DNA of 64,000 bases from Roseivivax sp. GX 12232 (GCF_021272185.1 NZ_JAJSEC010000008.1:124001-188000), one strand, 5' to 3'; positions 19,585-29,613 are shown, numbered from the stretch's first letter. Translations and numbers: made by a program. Notes: a model not told the origin generated them from the letters alone.

Positions 19585-19868
19585 CACATGTGCCCCACGT
19601 CGTCGGGAATGTCGTAGAAGCTCGGGTGGCGGTAGGGCTTGCTTTCCGCCGGGTCGAACATCGGGCCCTTCTCGGACGGCGCCGAGGAGGTGATGTCGGC
19701 CGAGCGCACCACCCAGATCGACACGCCCTCCTTGCGGCGGGTGTAGACGTCGCGGGCGTTGCGGATCGCCATCTCCGCGTCGGGCGCATGCAGCGAGCCG
19801 ACGTGGCGGTGGTTCAGCCCCTGGCTGCCACGGATGAAGATTTCCCAGAGGGGCCATTCCTTGGACAT
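19584..19868 (-). CDS. paaB: 1,2-phenylacetyl-CoA epoxidase subunit PaaB
   Basis: A 94-aa small subunit that bridges PaaAC dimers. It begins MSKEWPLWEIFIRGSQGLNH and contains HVGSLHAPDAEMAIRNARDV and SIWVVRSADI, all highly conserved in PaaB. Length matches the family (about 95). Located 26 bases downstream of paaA and overlapping paaC by one base. Confidence 0.96.
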   Translation of the reverse strand: MSKEWPLWEIFIRGSQGLNHRHVGSLHAPDAEMAIRNARDVYTRRKEGVSIWVVRSADITSSAPSEKGPMFDPAESKPYRHPSFYDIPDDVGHM

Positions 19869-19894
19869 GCTGTCGCTCCCTTGTCGCGCCGGGC

Positions 19895-20887
19895 TCACTC
19901 GGCCGCGGTGGCCTGGCCGGCGCGCCGCGCGGCCCGTTTCTCGGCATAGGCGCTGAGCCCGTCGCGGAACCAGGCGCCCTCGTCCCAGGCGGTCTGCCGC
20001 GCCTCGAGCCGCTCCTGGTTGCAGGGGCCGTTGCCCTTGAGCACCTCGAAGAACTCCTCCCAGTCGGGCTCGGAGAAGTCGTAATGCCCGCGCGCCTCGT
20101 TCCAGGCCAGGTTCGCGTCGGGCACGGTGAGGCCCAGGAACTCGGCCTGGGGCACGGTCTCGTCGACGAACTTCTGGCGCAGCTCGTCGTTGGTGTTCAT
20201 CTTGATTTTCCAGCGCATCGACTGGGCGGAATGCACGGAGTCCTTGTCCGAAGGGCCGAACATCATCAGCGCCGGGCCCCAGAAGCGATCGAGCGCATCC
20301 TGCGCCATTTCCTTCTGTTCGGGCGTGCCCTGGGCCATCTTCATCATGATCGCGAAGCCCTGCCGCTGGTGGAAGCTCTCTTCCTTGCAGATGCGGATCA
20401 TCGCGCGGCTGTAGGGCCCGTAGGAGGTCCGCTGCAGCGGCACCTGGTTCATGATCGCCGCGCCGTCGACCAGCCAGCCGACCGCGCCCATGTCGGCCCA
20501 GGTCAGCGTCGGGTAATTGAAGATCGAGGAGTATTTCATCGCCCCCGAGAGGAGCTTTTCCGTCAGCTCGTCGCGGCTGACGCCCAGCGTCTCGGCGGCG
20601 GAATAGAGATAGAGGCCATGTCCCGCCTCGTCCTGCACCTTTGCGAGCAGGATTTGCTTGCGCTCGAGCGTCGGCGCGCGGGTGATCCAGTTGCCCTCGG
20701 GCAGCTGGCCGACGATCTCGGAATGGGCGTGCTGGCCGATCTGGCGGATCAGCGTCTTGCGGTAGCCCTCGGGCATCCATTCCTTGGGCTCGATCTTCTC
20801 GCCGGCGTCGATGCGGGCCTGAAAGGCCTGCTCTTCCGGGGTCGGCTCTCCCTCGGTGGGGTCGGATTTCACCATCTGGGCATACAT
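19895..20887 (-). CDS. paaA: 1,2-phenylacetyl-CoA epoxidase catalytic subunit PaaA
   Basis: A 330-aa di-iron oxygenase subunit that epoxidises the aromatic ring of phenylacetyl-CoA. Ferritin-like helices carry the expected Glu/His ligands, for example in [13 protein letters not shown] (near 85-97) and the later [16 protein letters not shown] segment. The length agrees with E. coli PaaA (309) plus a short C-terminal tail. First gene of the minus-strand operon, with a well-formed promoter 33 bases upstream. Confidence 0.97.
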   Translation of the reverse strand: MYAQMVKSDPTEGEPTPEEQAFQARIDAGEKIEPKEWMPEGYRKTLIRQIGQHAHSEIVGQLPEGNWITRAPTLERKQILLAKVQDEAGHGLYLYSAAETLGVSRDELTEKLLSGAMKYSSIFNYPTLTWADMGAVGWLVDGAAIMNQVPLQRTSYGPYSRAMIRICKEESFHQRQGFAIMMKMAQGTPEQKEMAQDALDRFWGPALMMFGPSDKDSVHSAQSMRWKIKMNTNDELRQKFVDETVPQAEFLGLTVPDANLAWNEARGHYDFSEPDWEEFFEVLKGNGPCNQERLEARQTAWDEGAWFRDGLSAYAEKRAARRAGQATAAE

Positions 20888-20920
20888 GGCGCACCTCCTC
20901 TGATGCGGATCTGCCGATGT

Positions 20921-20948
20921 TATATACCGATTAAAGCATCACAGTCAA
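20921..20948 (-). promoter_or_regulatory. Promoter of the paaABCDEZ operon
   Basis: Minus-strand -35 TTGACT (plus 20943-20948) and -10 TATATA (plus 20921-20926) are 16 bases apart, close to the sigma-70 consensus and upstream of paaA. Within the spacer is TGTGATGC, resembling half of the TGTGATTC-type PaaX site known from E. coli. The GACCG/CGGTC palindrome present at paaI is not found here. Confidence 0.7.
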
Positions 20949-20965
20949 ATGTGGCATCTCAACAT

Positions 20966-20985
20966 TGCCGTGATGTTTCACGGCA
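20966..20985. promoter_or_regulatory. Perfect 8-bp inverted repeat at the 3' end of paaX
   Basis: TGCCGTGA-TGTT-TCACGGCA is a perfect palindrome with a 4-base centre. It spans the stop codon of paaX, about 20 bp upstream of the paaA -35 box. It could be an operator for the paaABCDEZ promoter or the 3'-end hairpin of paaX mRNA; no T-run follows in the paaX direction. Confidence 0.45.
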
Positions 20986-21853
20986 GGGCGGCCTCGCGGC
21001 GCAGCCCGCCGAGCCTTGCGCGGGTGGCCTCGGTCTCGGGCGGCAGGAGGCCGTGGCGGTCCTCGAGCCGGGCACCGATGCAGCGGTCGGCCTCGGGGCA
21101 GAGCGCCAGGTAGGCCGAAACGAAGAGCCGCCGGGCCGCCGCCCCCTGCCAGCCTTCGGGCAAGGCGCCCTCGGGCAGGCGCGGATCGGCCAGCGCCGCC
21201 TGGCGGTAGTCATGCACCAGCCGCAGCCGCAGAAGGAGCGCCCCCTGCCCTTCGGCCGGGGCTTCCGCCAGCGCCTCGGTCACGCCGGACCAGGCCTCGG
21301 CGAAGGCGCGGTAGGCGGCATCCGCCTCGTCCAGGGACCAATGCGCGGCGCCGAAGTCGCGCAGCCCCTGCCCCTGCGAGACCGGGGCGGCGGACATCAC
21401 GAGCCCCGCCGGCCGCTCTACCTCCGCGCGATCGGGCGCGGCCCAGACGGTGCCGCCGATGCGCGCCCAGGGGGCCGGCAAATCCCTTTCGCCAAAGGCC
21501 ATGAGCCAGCCCAGCGGCTGCGGCGGCGGGGCGTAGATCAGCCGGTCGGCCCCGGCAAATTCCGCCTCCGCGCCCGGAGTCAGCCGGTAGTGCGAGACCC
21601 GGCCGACGCGGGTGCCCTCGAGCCGCTCGGCGCCCACCAGCCGCGAGACCGCGGTGCGCACCAGCGTCTCGCTCAGCCCGGCCTGGCGGCCCAGGGCGAT
21701 CAGGCTGCGCATGGAGACCGTGCCGCCACGCGGCGCGACCGCGTCGCCGTAGATCGTCACCAGGTAGCCGGTGGCGCGCGGCACGGGGCCGTCGAGATAG
21801 CGCCGCAGAGGCTGCGGCAGCGGGTCCGAGGTATGGTCGAGGCGTTTCGTCAT
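20978..21853 (-). CDS. paaX: PaaX family transcriptional repressor
   Basis: A 291-aa protein with the PaaX layout: an N-terminal winged helix (GTVSMRSLIALGRQAGLSET, then LVRTAVSRLVGAERLEG), a central domain and the PaaX C-terminal helical domain (LRLRLVHDYRQAALADPRLPE, ARRLFVSAYLALCPEADR). PaaX proteins repress phenylacetate genes and are released by phenylacetyl-CoA. The gene lies directly upstream of paaA on the same strand. Having both a PaaX and a TetR-type PaaR in one locus is unusual. Confidence 0.88.
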   Translation of the reverse strand: MTKRLDHTSDPLPQPLRRYLDGPVPRATGYLVTIYGDAVAPRGGTVSMRSLIALGRQAGLSETLVRTAVSRLVGAERLEGTRVGRVSHYRLTPGAEAEFAGADRLIYAPPPQPLGWLMAFGERDLPAPWARIGGTVWAAPDRAEVERPAGLVMSAAPVSQGQGLRDFGAAHWSLDEADAAYRAFAEAWSGVTEALAEAPAEGQGALLLRLRLVHDYRQAALADPRLPEGALPEGWQGAAARRLFVSAYLALCPEADRCIGARLEDRHGLLPPETEATRARLGGLRREAALP

Positions 21854-21989
21854 GGCACGCCATTGTAGCTCTTTGCGAAATGACTGTCATGTCAAATGCG
21901 CGTTTCACAACCCTCGCGCGAAGCCGCTGGCCACCCCCGCCCGCGGCGCTATCTCCTTCAAAAGTCGACGCGAACCCGGAGTGTCATCC

Positions 21990-23411
21990 ATGTTCGAGAG
22001 CTTCACCGCCGAGACGCTGGCGCGCTTCCAGTTCGCCTTCACGGTGTCCTTCCACATCATCTTCCCGGCCTTCTCGATCGGGCTGGCGAGCTTCCTGGCG
22101 GTCCTGAACGTGCTCTGGGTGCGCAGCCGCAACCGGGTCTATCTGAACCTCTTCGACTACTGGAAGAAGATCTTCGCCGTGGCCTTCGGCATGGGCGTCG
22201 TCTCGGGCATCGTGATGTCCTACCAGTTCGGCACCAACTGGTCGGTCTTCTCGGACCGGACCGGGCCGATCCTCGGCCCGCTCATGGCCTACGAGGTGCT
22301 CTCGGCCTTCTTCCTCGAGGCGGGCTTCCTCGGCATCATGCTGTTCGGCCGCGAGAAGGTCGGCGAGAAGCTGCATCTCTTCGCCACGCTCATGGTGGCA
22401 TTCGGCACGCTGATGTCGGCGACCTGGATCCTGTCGGTCAACTCCTGGATGCAGACCCCCGCGGGCTACAGCATCGCCGAGAACGGCCAGTTCGTGCCCG
22501 AGAGCTGGCTGGCGATCGTCTTCAACCCCTCTTTCCCCTACCGGCTCGTGCACATGGTGCTGGCGGCCTATCTCACCACCGCCTTCGTGGTCGGCGGGGT
22601 CGGCGCGCTGCATCTTCTGCGCAAGAGCGCCGACGCCGAGGCACGCAAGATGTTCTCCATGGCGATGTGGATGGCGGTGCTGGTCACCCCCGTGCAGATC
22701 CTCGCGGGCGACTTCCACGGGCTCAACACCCTGGAGCACCAGCCGCAGAAGGTCATGGCCATGGAGGGGCATTACCACAGCTACCCCGAGGGCGCGCCGC
22801 TGATCCTTTTCGGCATCCCCAACCCCGAGGAGAAGCGCGTCGATTACGCCATCGAGGTGCCGCAGCTCTCCTCCTTGATCCTCAAGCACGAATGGGGCGC
22901 GCCGATGGACGGGCTCGACACGATCCCCGAGGACGAGGAGCCGCCGGTGGCCATCGTCTTCTGGTCCTTCCGGGTCATGGTGGCGATCGGCTTCGCCATG
23001 CTGGCGGTCGGGCTCTGGAGCCTCTGGGCGCGGCGGCGCGGGCGGCTCTACGAGGACCGCGCGCTCCTGCGGTTGATGCTGCCCATGGCGCCCTCGGGCT
23101 TCGTCGCGGTCTTGGCGGGCTGGATCACCACCGAGGTCGGGCGCCAGCCCTACACGGTCTACGGGCTCTTGCGCACCTCGGACAGCCTCGCGCCGGTCGA
23201 CGCGCCGGCGGTGGCGACCTCGCTCCTGGCCTTCATCGTGGTCTATTTCTTCGTCTTCGGGGCGGGCACCTTCTACATCCTGCGGCTCATGGGCAAGGAG
23301 GTCGGCGAAAGCAGCGCCGAGATCGACGACGGCCCGACCCGCACCGCCGGGATCACCCCGGCCAACCAGCTCCGCCCCGACGCCTGGGCGCCAGGCGGCG
23401 CGGGCAAATAG
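21990..23411 (+). CDS. cydA: Cytochrome bd quinol oxidase subunit I (CioA-like)
   Basis: A 473-aa membrane subunit carrying haems b558, b595 and d and the quinol site of a terminal oxidase. His22 (TVSFHIIFPAF), His188 (FPYRLVHMVL) and Met330 (FWSFRVMVAIGF) are the likely haem ligands. The Q-loop is short, and the GRQPYTVYGLLRT segment is typical of the cyanide-insensitive CioA branch. The ATG at 21990 gives MFESFTAETLARFQFAF. Followed after 10 bases by cydB. No FNR-type TTGAT-N4-ATCAA box was seen upstream. Confidence 0.95.
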   Translation: MFESFTAETLARFQFAFTVSFHIIFPAFSIGLASFLAVLNVLWVRSRNRVYLNLFDYWKKIFAVAFGMGVVSGIVMSYQFGTNWSVFSDRTGPILGPLMAYEVLSAFFLEAGFLGIMLFGREKVGEKLHLFATLMVAFGTLMSATWILSVNSWMQTPAGYSIAENGQFVPESWLAIVFNPSFPYRLVHMVLAAYLTTAFVVGGVGALHLLRKSADAEARKMFSMAMWMAVLVTPVQILAGDFHGLNTLEHQPQKVMAMEGHYHSYPEGAPLILFGIPNPEEKRVDYAIEVPQLSSLILKHEWGAPMDGLDTIPEDEEPPVAIVFWSFRVMVAIGFAMLAVGLWSLWARRRGRLYEDRALLRLMLPMAPSGFVAVLAGWITTEVGRQPYTVYGLLRTSDSLAPVDAPAVATSLLAFIVVYFFVFGAGTFYILRLMGKEVGESSAEIDDGPTRTAGITPANQLRPDAWAPGGAGK

Positions 23412-23421
23412 GGAGGGCGCG

Positions 23422-24423
23422 ATGTTCGATCTTGCCAATATCTGGGCCGCGCTCATCGCCTTCGCGGTGCTGACCTATGTGATCCTCGACGGTTTCGACC
23501 TCGGGATAGGGATCCTCTTTCCCTTCGCCCGCGGCGAGGAGGACCGCGACGTCATGATGAACTCGGTCGCCCCGGTCTGGGACGGCAACGAGACCTGGCT
23601 GGTCCTGGGCGGCGGCGGGCTCTTCGCGGTCTTCCCGCTGGCCTATGCGGTGGTCATGCCGGCGCTCTACATCCCGATCATCGTCATGCTCTTGGCGCTG
23701 GTCTTCCGAGGCGTGGCCTTCGAATACCGCTGGAAGACCAAGCGCTGGAAACACGTCTGGTCGGTCTGCTTCTCGGCGGGCTCCTACGTGGCGACCTTCA
23801 CCCAAGGCGTGGCGCTCGGCGCGCTCGTGCAGGGCATCGAGGTCGAGGGCCGGGCCTATGGCGGCGGCTGGTACGACTGGCTGACCGCTTTCTCGCTGCT
23901 GACCGGCGTCGCGCTGGTGGTCGGCTACGCCCTTCTCGGCGCGACCTGGATCAACATGAAGACCACCGGCCCCCTGCAGGAGGCCAACCGCCGCGCCGCC
24001 AAGCCCCTGGCGCTGGTGCTCCTGGCGCTGATCGCCTTGGTCTCGGTGCTGACGCCCTTCCAGGACGCGGTCTATTTCGACCGCTGGTTCAACTTCCCCG
24101 CCTCGGCCTGGACGGTGCTGGTCCCCGCGATCCTGCTCGCGGTCAGCTACAAGCTTTTCGCGGGACTCAGGAACCGCGAGGACGTCTCGCCCTTCCTGAT
24201 GGCCAATGCGCTCTTCGTGACCTGTTTCATCGGGATCGGGATCAGCTTCTACCCGCACATCGTGCCGCCCGGGCTGACCATCGAGGAGGCCGCCGCGCCG
24301 GACTCGAGCCTGGCCTTCGCGCTGGTCGGCGCGGGCATCCTGGTGCCGATCATCCTGGCCTATACCGCCTATGCCTACTGGGTGTTCCGCGGCAAGATCG
24401 ACGCCAGCTCGGGCTACCACTGA
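23422..24423 (+). CDS. cydB: Cytochrome bd quinol oxidase subunit II
   Basis: A 333-aa integral membrane partner of CydA, stabilising the haem centres. The N-terminal AVLTYVILDGFDLGIGILFP is the CydB hallmark, followed by VWDGNETWLVLGGGGLFAVF. There are eight to nine TM segments. It is shorter than E. coli CydB (379), as in CioB proteins. Its TGA overlaps the ATG of a small downstream gene by one base. Confidence 0.95.
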   Translation: MFDLANIWAALIAFAVLTYVILDGFDLGIGILFPFARGEEDRDVMMNSVAPVWDGNETWLVLGGGGLFAVFPLAYAVVMPALYIPIIVMLLALVFRGVAFEYRWKTKRWKHVWSVCFSAGSYVATFTQGVALGALVQGIEVEGRAYGGGWYDWLTAFSLLTGVALVVGYALLGATWINMKTTGPLQEANRRAAKPLALVLLALIALVSVLTPFQDAVYFDRWFNFPASAWTVLVPAILLAVSYKLFAGLRNREDVSPFLMANALFVTCFIGIGISFYPHIVPPGLTIEEAAAPDSSLAFALVGAGILVPIILAYTAYAYWVFRGKIDASSGYH

Positions 24424-24551
24424 TGGCGCGGGAGCGCCCCGAGGACCCTCGCCCCCGCTGGCAGCGCTACGCCTGGTTCGCCGGGCTTTGGCTCGCCTCG
24501 GTCGCGGTGCTGGCAGCGGTCGCGGCGCTGATCCGGCTGGTGGCGGTCTGA
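24423..24551 (+). CDS. Small DUF2474-like membrane protein of the cyd operon
   Basis: A 42-aa frame beginning MARERPEDPRPRWQRYAWFA with a single TM segment (about 19-41, FAGLWLASVAVLAAVAALIR). The ATG shares a base with the cydB stop (TGATG). Small one-TM proteins (CydX, CydY, or DUF2474 in the Cio branch) are known accessory subunits of cytochrome bd. The charged proline-rich N-terminus followed by RYAWFAGLW resembles DUF2474. Assignment rests on position, topology and remembered family appearance. Confidence 0.75.
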   Translation: MARERPEDPRPRWQRYAWFAGLWLASVAVLAAVAALIRLVAV

Positions 24552-24554
24552 GCC

Positions 24555-25157
24555 CTAGCCCTGGGGCGCGATGCCCTCCCAGAGCGCAAAATCCGCGGCG
24601 CACTTGCGGCGCAGCTTGGCCTCGATCTCCGGGCTGAGCGCCAGGTCGCGGCGCGGCGAGACGTTTTCGCGCGGCAGATCGAGGCTGATCCCCAGCCGGT
24701 CCTCGAGGAAGGCCACGATCCGGCCCTGGTCCTCGTAGCGGAAGAACCGCGTGACCTCGGTGCCGTTGGGCCGGGGTTCGACGAACTTCGCCTGGCTGCC
24801 GACACTGGCGAAGGGCGGGCGTTCGCCCCGGCAATAGGCGTCGACGAAGGCGTCGAAGGACAGATCCCGGGTCGAGACCCGCTTTCCGTCGAGAAAGGGC
24901 CGCTGGCGGTAGCGATACCAGGAGCCCAGCCAGGAGATCGGCTCGCGGATCACCGCCACGACCTCCATCTCCTCGGCGCCCATCTTGGCGAACATCGGGC
25001 GGAAGAAGCGGTTGTAGCGGTAGACCGGCGCGTGTTTCAGCTCGGGCGGATCGCTGACCACCATGCCCGCATGGGGCCCGAGCGCGCGCGCATAGGCGGT
25101 GCTGCCCGTCTTCGGAACGGCCAGCATCACCAGCCGCGCTTTCCAGAATACCAGCAT
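24555..25157 (-). CDS. Sulfotransferase-fold protein
   Basis: A 200-aa protein with both PAPS-binding signatures of sulfotransferases: the 5'-phosphosulfate loop AVPKTGSTAYARAL (residues 13-26; Lys16, Ser19, Thr20) and the 3'-phosphate segment VIREPISWLGSWYRYR (69-84; Arg71, Ser75). Related alphaproteobacterial proteins have, as I recall, sometimes been labelled gamma-glutamyl kinase in databases, which this sequence does not support. Acceptor substrate unknown. Convergent with the cyd operon (3-base gap) and divergent from recA. Confidence 0.75.
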   Translation of the reverse strand: MLVFWKARLVMLAVPKTGSTAYARALGPHAGMVVSDPPELKHAPVYRYNRFFRPMFAKMGAEEMEVVAVIREPISWLGSWYRYRQRPFLDGKRVSTRDLSFDAFVDAYCRGERPPFASVGSQAKFVEPRPNGTEVTRFFRYEDQGRIVAFLEDRLGISLDLPRENVSPRRDLALSPEIEAKLRRKCAADFALWEGIAPQG

Positions 25158-25236
25158 CGCCGGCCCGCCTCTCCTGCCTGTGCCGCTAAACTACTTGTTA
25201 ACCCCGAAGCCCGAAAGTTCGACCTGTGGAATTTTC

Positions 25237-25265
25237 TTGAAATGTTCTCCTTTTGACCTCATAAC
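25237..25265 (+). promoter_or_regulatory. recA promoter
   Basis: A -35 TTGAAA (25237-25242) and a -10 CATAAC (25260-25265) are 17 bases apart. Transcription should start close to 25272, inside the LexA-type box that follows. Confidence 0.6.
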
Positions 25266-25270
25266 ATCGA

Positions 25271-25285
25271 GAACAAGAGGTGAAC
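25271..25285. promoter_or_regulatory. LexA (SOS) box of recA
   Basis: GAACAAGAGGTGAAC is an exact GAAC-N7-GAAC (GTTC-N7-GTTC) site, the LexA recognition sequence established for Rhodobacter and other Alphaproteobacteria. It overlaps the predicted transcription start of recA, the expected position for repression. Confidence 0.9.
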
Positions 25286-25341
25286 GACGCAGTCATTGCC
25301 GCCCGCTTCGCGGTGTGGAATAAGGACGGAAAGGCAAGCAA

Positions 25342-26406
25342 ATGGCAGACCTACTCTCCATGGACAGCAAGCGTACGGCAGACAAGCAGAAGGCCCTCGA
25401 TTCGGCGCTCGCGCAGATCGAACGGCAGTTCGGCAAGGGCTCGATCATGAAGCTCGGCGGCGAGAACGCCATGCGGGACATCTCGGCGACCTCGACGGGG
25501 TCGCTGGGGCTCGACATCGCGCTCGGCATCGGCGGGCTGCCCAAGGGCCGCATCATCGAAATCTACGGTCCCGAATCCTCGGGCAAGACCACGCTGACGC
25601 TGCACTGCGTGGCCGAGGAACAGAAGACCGGCGGCGTCTGCGCCTTCGTCGACGCCGAACACGCGCTCGACCCGCAATACGCCAAGAAGCTGGGCGTCGA
25701 CCTCGACGAGCTGCTGATCTCGCAGCCCGACACCGGCGAACAGGCGCTCGAGATCACCGACACGCTGGTGCGCTCCGGCGCGGTCAACATGGTCGTGGTC
25801 GACTCGGTCGCGGCGCTGACGCCCAAGGCCGAGCTCGAGGGCGACATGGGCGACAGTTCGGTCGGCGTGCAGGCCCGCCTGATGAGCCAGGCGATGCGCA
25901 AGCTCACCGGCTCGATCGCGCGGTCGAACTGCATGGTGATCTTCATCAACCAGATCCGCATGAAGATCGGCGTGATGTTCGGCTCGCCCGAGACGACGAC
26001 CGGCGGCAACGCGCTGAAGTTCTACTCCTCGGTGCGGCTCGACATCCGCCGCATCGGCGCGATCAAGGACCGCGACGAGGTGGTCGGCAACGCCACCCGC
26101 GTGAAGGTCGTGAAGAACAAGGTCGCCCCGCCCTTCAAGCAGGTCGAGTTCGACATCATGTATGGCGAGGGCATCTCCAAGACCGGCGAGCTGATCGACC
26201 TTGGCGTGAAGGCCGGCGTGGTCGAGAAATCCGGCGCCTGGTATTCCTACGGCGACGAACGCATCGGCCAGGGCCGCGAGAACGCGAAGAATTTCCTCAA
26301 GGAAAACACCGCGGTGGCCTATGATATCGAGGACAAGATCCGCGCCGCCCATGGGCTGGAGTTCCACATGGCCGACGAGGACAAGGACGAGGTGATGGAG
26401 GGCTGA
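25342..26406 (+). CDS. recA: Recombinase RecA
   Basis: A 354-aa DNA strand-exchange ATPase and SOS co-protease. Walker [10 protein letters not shown] lies at 76-84, Walker [12 protein letters not shown] near 150-160, and the DNA-binding loops [18 protein letters not shown] and [18 protein letters not shown] are complete. The acidic C-terminal tail ([10 protein letters not shown]) is present. Regulated by the SOS box upstream and followed by its own hairpin terminator. Confidence 0.99.
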   Translation: MADLLSMDSKRTADKQKALDSALAQIERQFGKGSIMKLGGENAMRDISATSTGSLGLDIALGIGGLPKGRIIEIYGPESSGKTTLTLHCVAEEQKTGGVCAFVDAEHALDPQYAKKLGVDLDELLISQPDTGEQALEITDTLVRSGAVNMVVVDSVAALTPKAELEGDMGDSSVGVQARLMSQAMRKLTGSIARSNCMVIFINQIRMKIGVMFGSPETTTGGNALKFYSSVRLDIRRIGAIKDRDEVVGNATRVKVVKNKVAPPFKQVEFDIMYGEGISKTGELIDLGVKAGVVEKSGAWYSYGDERIGQGRENAKNFLKENTAVAYDIEDKIRAAHGLEFHMADEDKDEVMEG

Positions 26407-26438
26407 ACGCCCGGGCCATGGCCTCTCAGGAAGTGCTG

Positions 26439-26470
26439 CGGGCGTCCCCTTGGGGCGCCCGTTGTCGTTT
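26439..26470 (+). terminator. Probable recA terminator
   Basis: CGGGCGTCCCC-TT-GGGGCGCCCG forms a stem with one bulged T (26439-26461), followed by the moderately T-rich TTGTCGTTT. Confidence 0.65.
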
Positions 26471-26954
26471 CGGAGGGCGAGGCGGGGCGCGCTGTGTCGG
26501 CGGCGGCTGGAGGGGCACCTGCCCAAAGACCGCGCTCTGCGACCAATGTCTCAGGCAAATGGGGGCCTTCCACGCCCGGGGTGAGGAAATCCCCCATTGC
26601 CCCTGACGCGCGCGTAACGCAGGGTAAGGGCAGCCGGCGGGCCCCGGGTCTGGCGCGGCACGGGTGCACGGCGCGGCCCCCCGGGCCGCAAGAAGCCGCA
26701 TCACGCCCGGGTGCCGCCGGCCGCTTCTCCGAGATTTTGGTTTGGAGTGGGCCCCGTTTGGGTGCGGACCCGAGCGCAGATTTCCTGTGGTCCCGAAGCC
26801 CGGCTTCGCATGGCCCCCGAGGCGCAGCCTTTACCCGATCTTGGCCGCCCGCCCCCCTCGCAAGCGCCGCTTACCGCCCGCAGCCCGTGGACAGCCGCGC
26901 AACCCGGCGCTACACCTCGGCCAACCTGCCACACCGCACCAACAAGAGCCGCGA
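26471..26954. other. Intergenic region between recA and alaS
   Basis: About 480 bases without a supportable gene. It contains the alaS promoter by necessity, but no clear -35/-10 pair, T-box-like structure or repeat could be recognised. A GC-rich stretch with runs such as CGGCCCCCCGGGCCG may fold locally. Confidence 0.4.
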
Positions 26955-29612
26955 ATGCCAAGCCTCAACGATATCCGCTCCACGTTCCTCAGCTACTTCG
27001 AGAAACAGGGGCACACGGTGGTGCCCTCCTCGCCGCTGGTGCCGCGCAACGACCCGACGCTGATGTTCGCCAACTCGGGCATGGTCCAGTTCAAGAACCT
27101 CTTCACCGGGGTCGAGACGCGCGACTACACCCGCGCCACCACCTCGCAGAAATGCGTGCGCGCCGGGGGCAAGCACAACGACCTCGACAACGTCGGCTAC
27201 ACCGCGCGCCACCACACCTTCTTCGAGATGCTCGGCAACTTCTCCTTCGGGGATTACTTCAAGACCGAGGCGATCCCCTTCGCCCACGAGCTGATCACCC
27301 GCGAGTTCGGCATCGACCACAAGCGGCTCCTGGCCACGGTCTACCACACCGACGACGAGGCCTTCGAGCTCTGGAAGAAGGTCGGCATCCCCGAGGACCG
27401 GATCATCCGCATCGCCACCTCGGACAACTTCTGGCAGATGGGCCCGACCGGCCCCTGCGGCCCCTGCACCGAGATCTTCTACGACCACGGCGACCACATC
27501 TGGGGCGGTCCGCCGGGCTCACCCGAAGAGGACGGCGACCGTTTCATCGAGATCTGGAACATCGTCTTCATGCAGAACGAGCAGTTCGAAGACGGCACCA
27601 TGCGCGAGCTCGACATGCAGTCGATCGACACCGGCATGGGGCTCGAACGGATCGGCGCGCTTCTGCAGGGCAAGCACGACAACTACGACACCGACCTGAT
27701 GCGGGCGCTGATCTGCGCCTCGGCCGAGACCACCTCGACCGAGGCCGACGGGCCGGGCAACGTGCATCACCGGGTGATCGCCGACCACCTGCGCTCGACC
27801 TCCTTCCTGATCGCCGACGGGGTGATGCCCTCGAACGACGGGCGCGGCTACGTGCTGCGGCGGATCATGCGCCGTGCGATGCGGCACGCGCATCTCCTGG
27901 GCGCCAAGGATCCGGTCATGTTCCGCCTGGTGCCGGCGCTGGTCCGCGAGATGGGCGCCGCCTACCCCGAGCTGCACCGCGCCCAGCCCTTGATCGAGGA
28001 GACGCTGAAGCTCGAGGAGACGCGCTTCCAGCAGACGCTCGACCGCGGGCTGAAGCTGCTCGACGACGAGCTGGGCAAGCTCGACGAGGCCGAGGCCCTG
28101 CCCGGCCAGGCGGCCTTCAAGCTCTACGACACCTACGGCTTCCCGCTCGACCTGACCCAGGACGCGCTGCGCGAAAAGGGCCGCAGCGTCGACACCGATG
28201 GTTTCGACGCCGCCATGGCCGAGCAGAAGGCCAAGGCCCGCGCCGCCTGGTCGGGCTCGGGCGAGGCCGCGGATGCCGCGATCTGGTTCGACCTCGCCGA
28301 CCAGCACGGCACCACGGATTTCCTCGGCTATGACACCGAGACCGCCGAGGGCGTGGTGCTCGACATCGTCAAGGAGGGCGCCGCCACGGCCTCGGCCGCC
28401 AAGGGCGAGACCGTGCAGCTGGTGCTGAACCAGACGCCCTTCTACGCCGAGGCCGGCGGCCAGGTCGGCGACACCGGCGAGGTGGTGACCGAGGGCGGGA
28501 CGGCCCGGATCACCGACACCCGCCAGGTCGCGGGCGTGGTCATCCATTTCGCCGAGGTCACCGAAGGCGAGATCGCCCGCGGCGCCGCGGCCAAGCTCGA
28601 GGTCGACCACGCGCGCCGCACCAAGATCCGCGCCAACCATTCGGCCACGCACCTTCTGAACGAGGCGCTGCGCCGGACGCTGGGCGATCATGTCGCGCAG
28701 CGCGGCTCGCTGAATGCGCCGGACCGGCTGCGCTTCGACTTCAGCCACGCCAAGGGGCTGACCGAGACCGAGATCGCCGGCGTCGAGCGCGAGGTGAACG
28801 ACTACATCCGCCAGAACACGGCCGTCGAGACGCGCATCATGACGCCCGACGACGCCCGCGCCATGGGCGCCCAGGCGCTTTTCGGCGAGAAATACGGCGA
28901 GGAGGTCCGCGTGGTCTCCATGGGCCGCCAGGACGGGTCCGGCAAGGGCACCGACGGGGCGACCTATTCGATCGAGCTTTGCGGCGGCACCCATGTGGGC
29001 CGCACCGGCGAGATCGGGCTTTTCGTGGCGCTCGGCGACAGCGCGTCCTCCTCGGGGGTGCGGCGCTTCGAGGCGCTGACCGGCCAGGCGGCGCTCGATT
29101 ACCTGCGCGGCCAGGACCGGCTGGTGAGCCGGCTCTCGGGCGAGCTGAAGACCTCGGCGGGGGATCTGCCCGACCGGCTGAAGGCGCTGCTCGACGAGCG
29201 CAAGGCGCTGCAGAACGAGGTCGCCCAGCTCAAGCGCGAGATCGCCATGGGCGGCGGTGACGGTTCGGGCGGGATCGAGCCGCGCGAGGTCGCAGGCGTG
29301 AAGTTCCTCGCCCAGACCCTGACCGGCGTCTCCGGCAAGGACCTGCGCCCGCTCATCGACGAGCACAAGCGCCGGCTCGGCTCGGGCGCGGTGCTGCTGG
29401 TGACCGAGAGCGACGGCAAGGCCGCGGTGGCCGCGGGCGTGACCGACGATCTGACCGGGCGGGTCTCGGCGGTGGACCTGGTGAAGGCCGCGGTCGGCGC
29501 GCTTGGCGGCAAGGGCGGCGGCGGCCGTCCGGACATGGCCCAGGGCGGTGCCGCCTCGGCCGAAAAGGCCGATGAGGCCATAAAGGCGGCGGAAGCCGTG
29601 ATCGGAGGATAA
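26955..29612 (+). CDS. alaS: Alanine-tRNA ligase
   Basis: An 885-aa class II synthetase charging tRNA-Ala. The N-terminus is [20 protein letters not shown], followed by the class II core (motif 2 area [20 protein letters not shown]). The editing domain has zinc ligands HSATH near 561 and the CGGTH motif near 675, and the C-terminal C-Ala domain is alanine/glycine rich. The frame is open much further upstream, but the ATG at 26955 gives the conserved start. The following DUF1330 gene begins 1 base after its stop. Confidence 0.98.
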   Translation: MPSLNDIRSTFLSYFEKQGHTVVPSSPLVPRNDPTLMFANSGMVQFKNLFTGVETRDYTRATTSQKCVRAGGKHNDLDNVGYTARHHTFFEMLGNFSFGDYFKTEAIPFAHELITREFGIDHKRLLATVYHTDDEAFELWKKVGIPEDRIIRIATSDNFWQMGPTGPCGPCTEIFYDHGDHIWGGPPGSPEEDGDRFIEIWNIVFMQNEQFEDGTMRELDMQSIDTGMGLERIGALLQGKHDNYDTDLMRALICASAETTSTEADGPGNVHHRVIADHLRSTSFLIADGVMPSNDGRGYVLRRIMRRAMRHAHLLGAKDPVMFRLVPALVREMGAAYPELHRAQPLIEETLKLEETRFQQTLDRGLKLLDDELGKLDEAEALPGQAAFKLYDTYGFPLDLTQDALREKGRSVDTDGFDAAMAEQKAKARAAWSGSGEAADAAIWFDLADQHGTTDFLGYDTETAEGVVLDIVKEGAATASAAKGETVQLVLNQTPFYAEAGGQVGDTGEVVTEGGTARITDTRQVAGVVIHFAEVTEGEIARGAAAKLEVDHARRTKIRANHSATHLLNEALRRTLGDHVAQRGSLNAPDRLRFDFSHAKGLTETEIAGVEREVNDYIRQNTAVETRIMTPDDARAMGAQALFGEKYGEEVRVVSMGRQDGSGKGTDGATYSIELCGGTHVGRTGEIGLFVALGDSASSSGVRRFEALTGQAALDYLRGQDRLVSRLSGELKTSAGDLPDRLKALLDERKALQNEVAQLKREIAMGGGDGSGGIEPREVAGVKFLAQTLTGVSGKDLRPLIDEHKRRLGSGAVLLVTESDGKAAVAAGVTDDLTGRVSAVDLVKAAVGALGGKGGGGRPDMAQGGAASAEKADEAIKAAEAVIGG

Positions 29613-29613
29613 G

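Noticed and set aside
21854-21989. FNR box before cydA
   Set aside because: Searched for TTGAT-N4-ATCAA; only a weak TGAC...GTCA arrangement (21887-21900) is present, and it could equally belong to the divergent paaX.
24555-25157. Gamma-glutamyl kinase identity for the gene beside recA
   Set aside because: It has the two PAPS-binding signatures of sulfotransferases and no amino-acid kinase motifs.
27519-29366. Large frame antisense to alaS
   Set aside because: alaS is certain; the frame is a codon-bias shadow.
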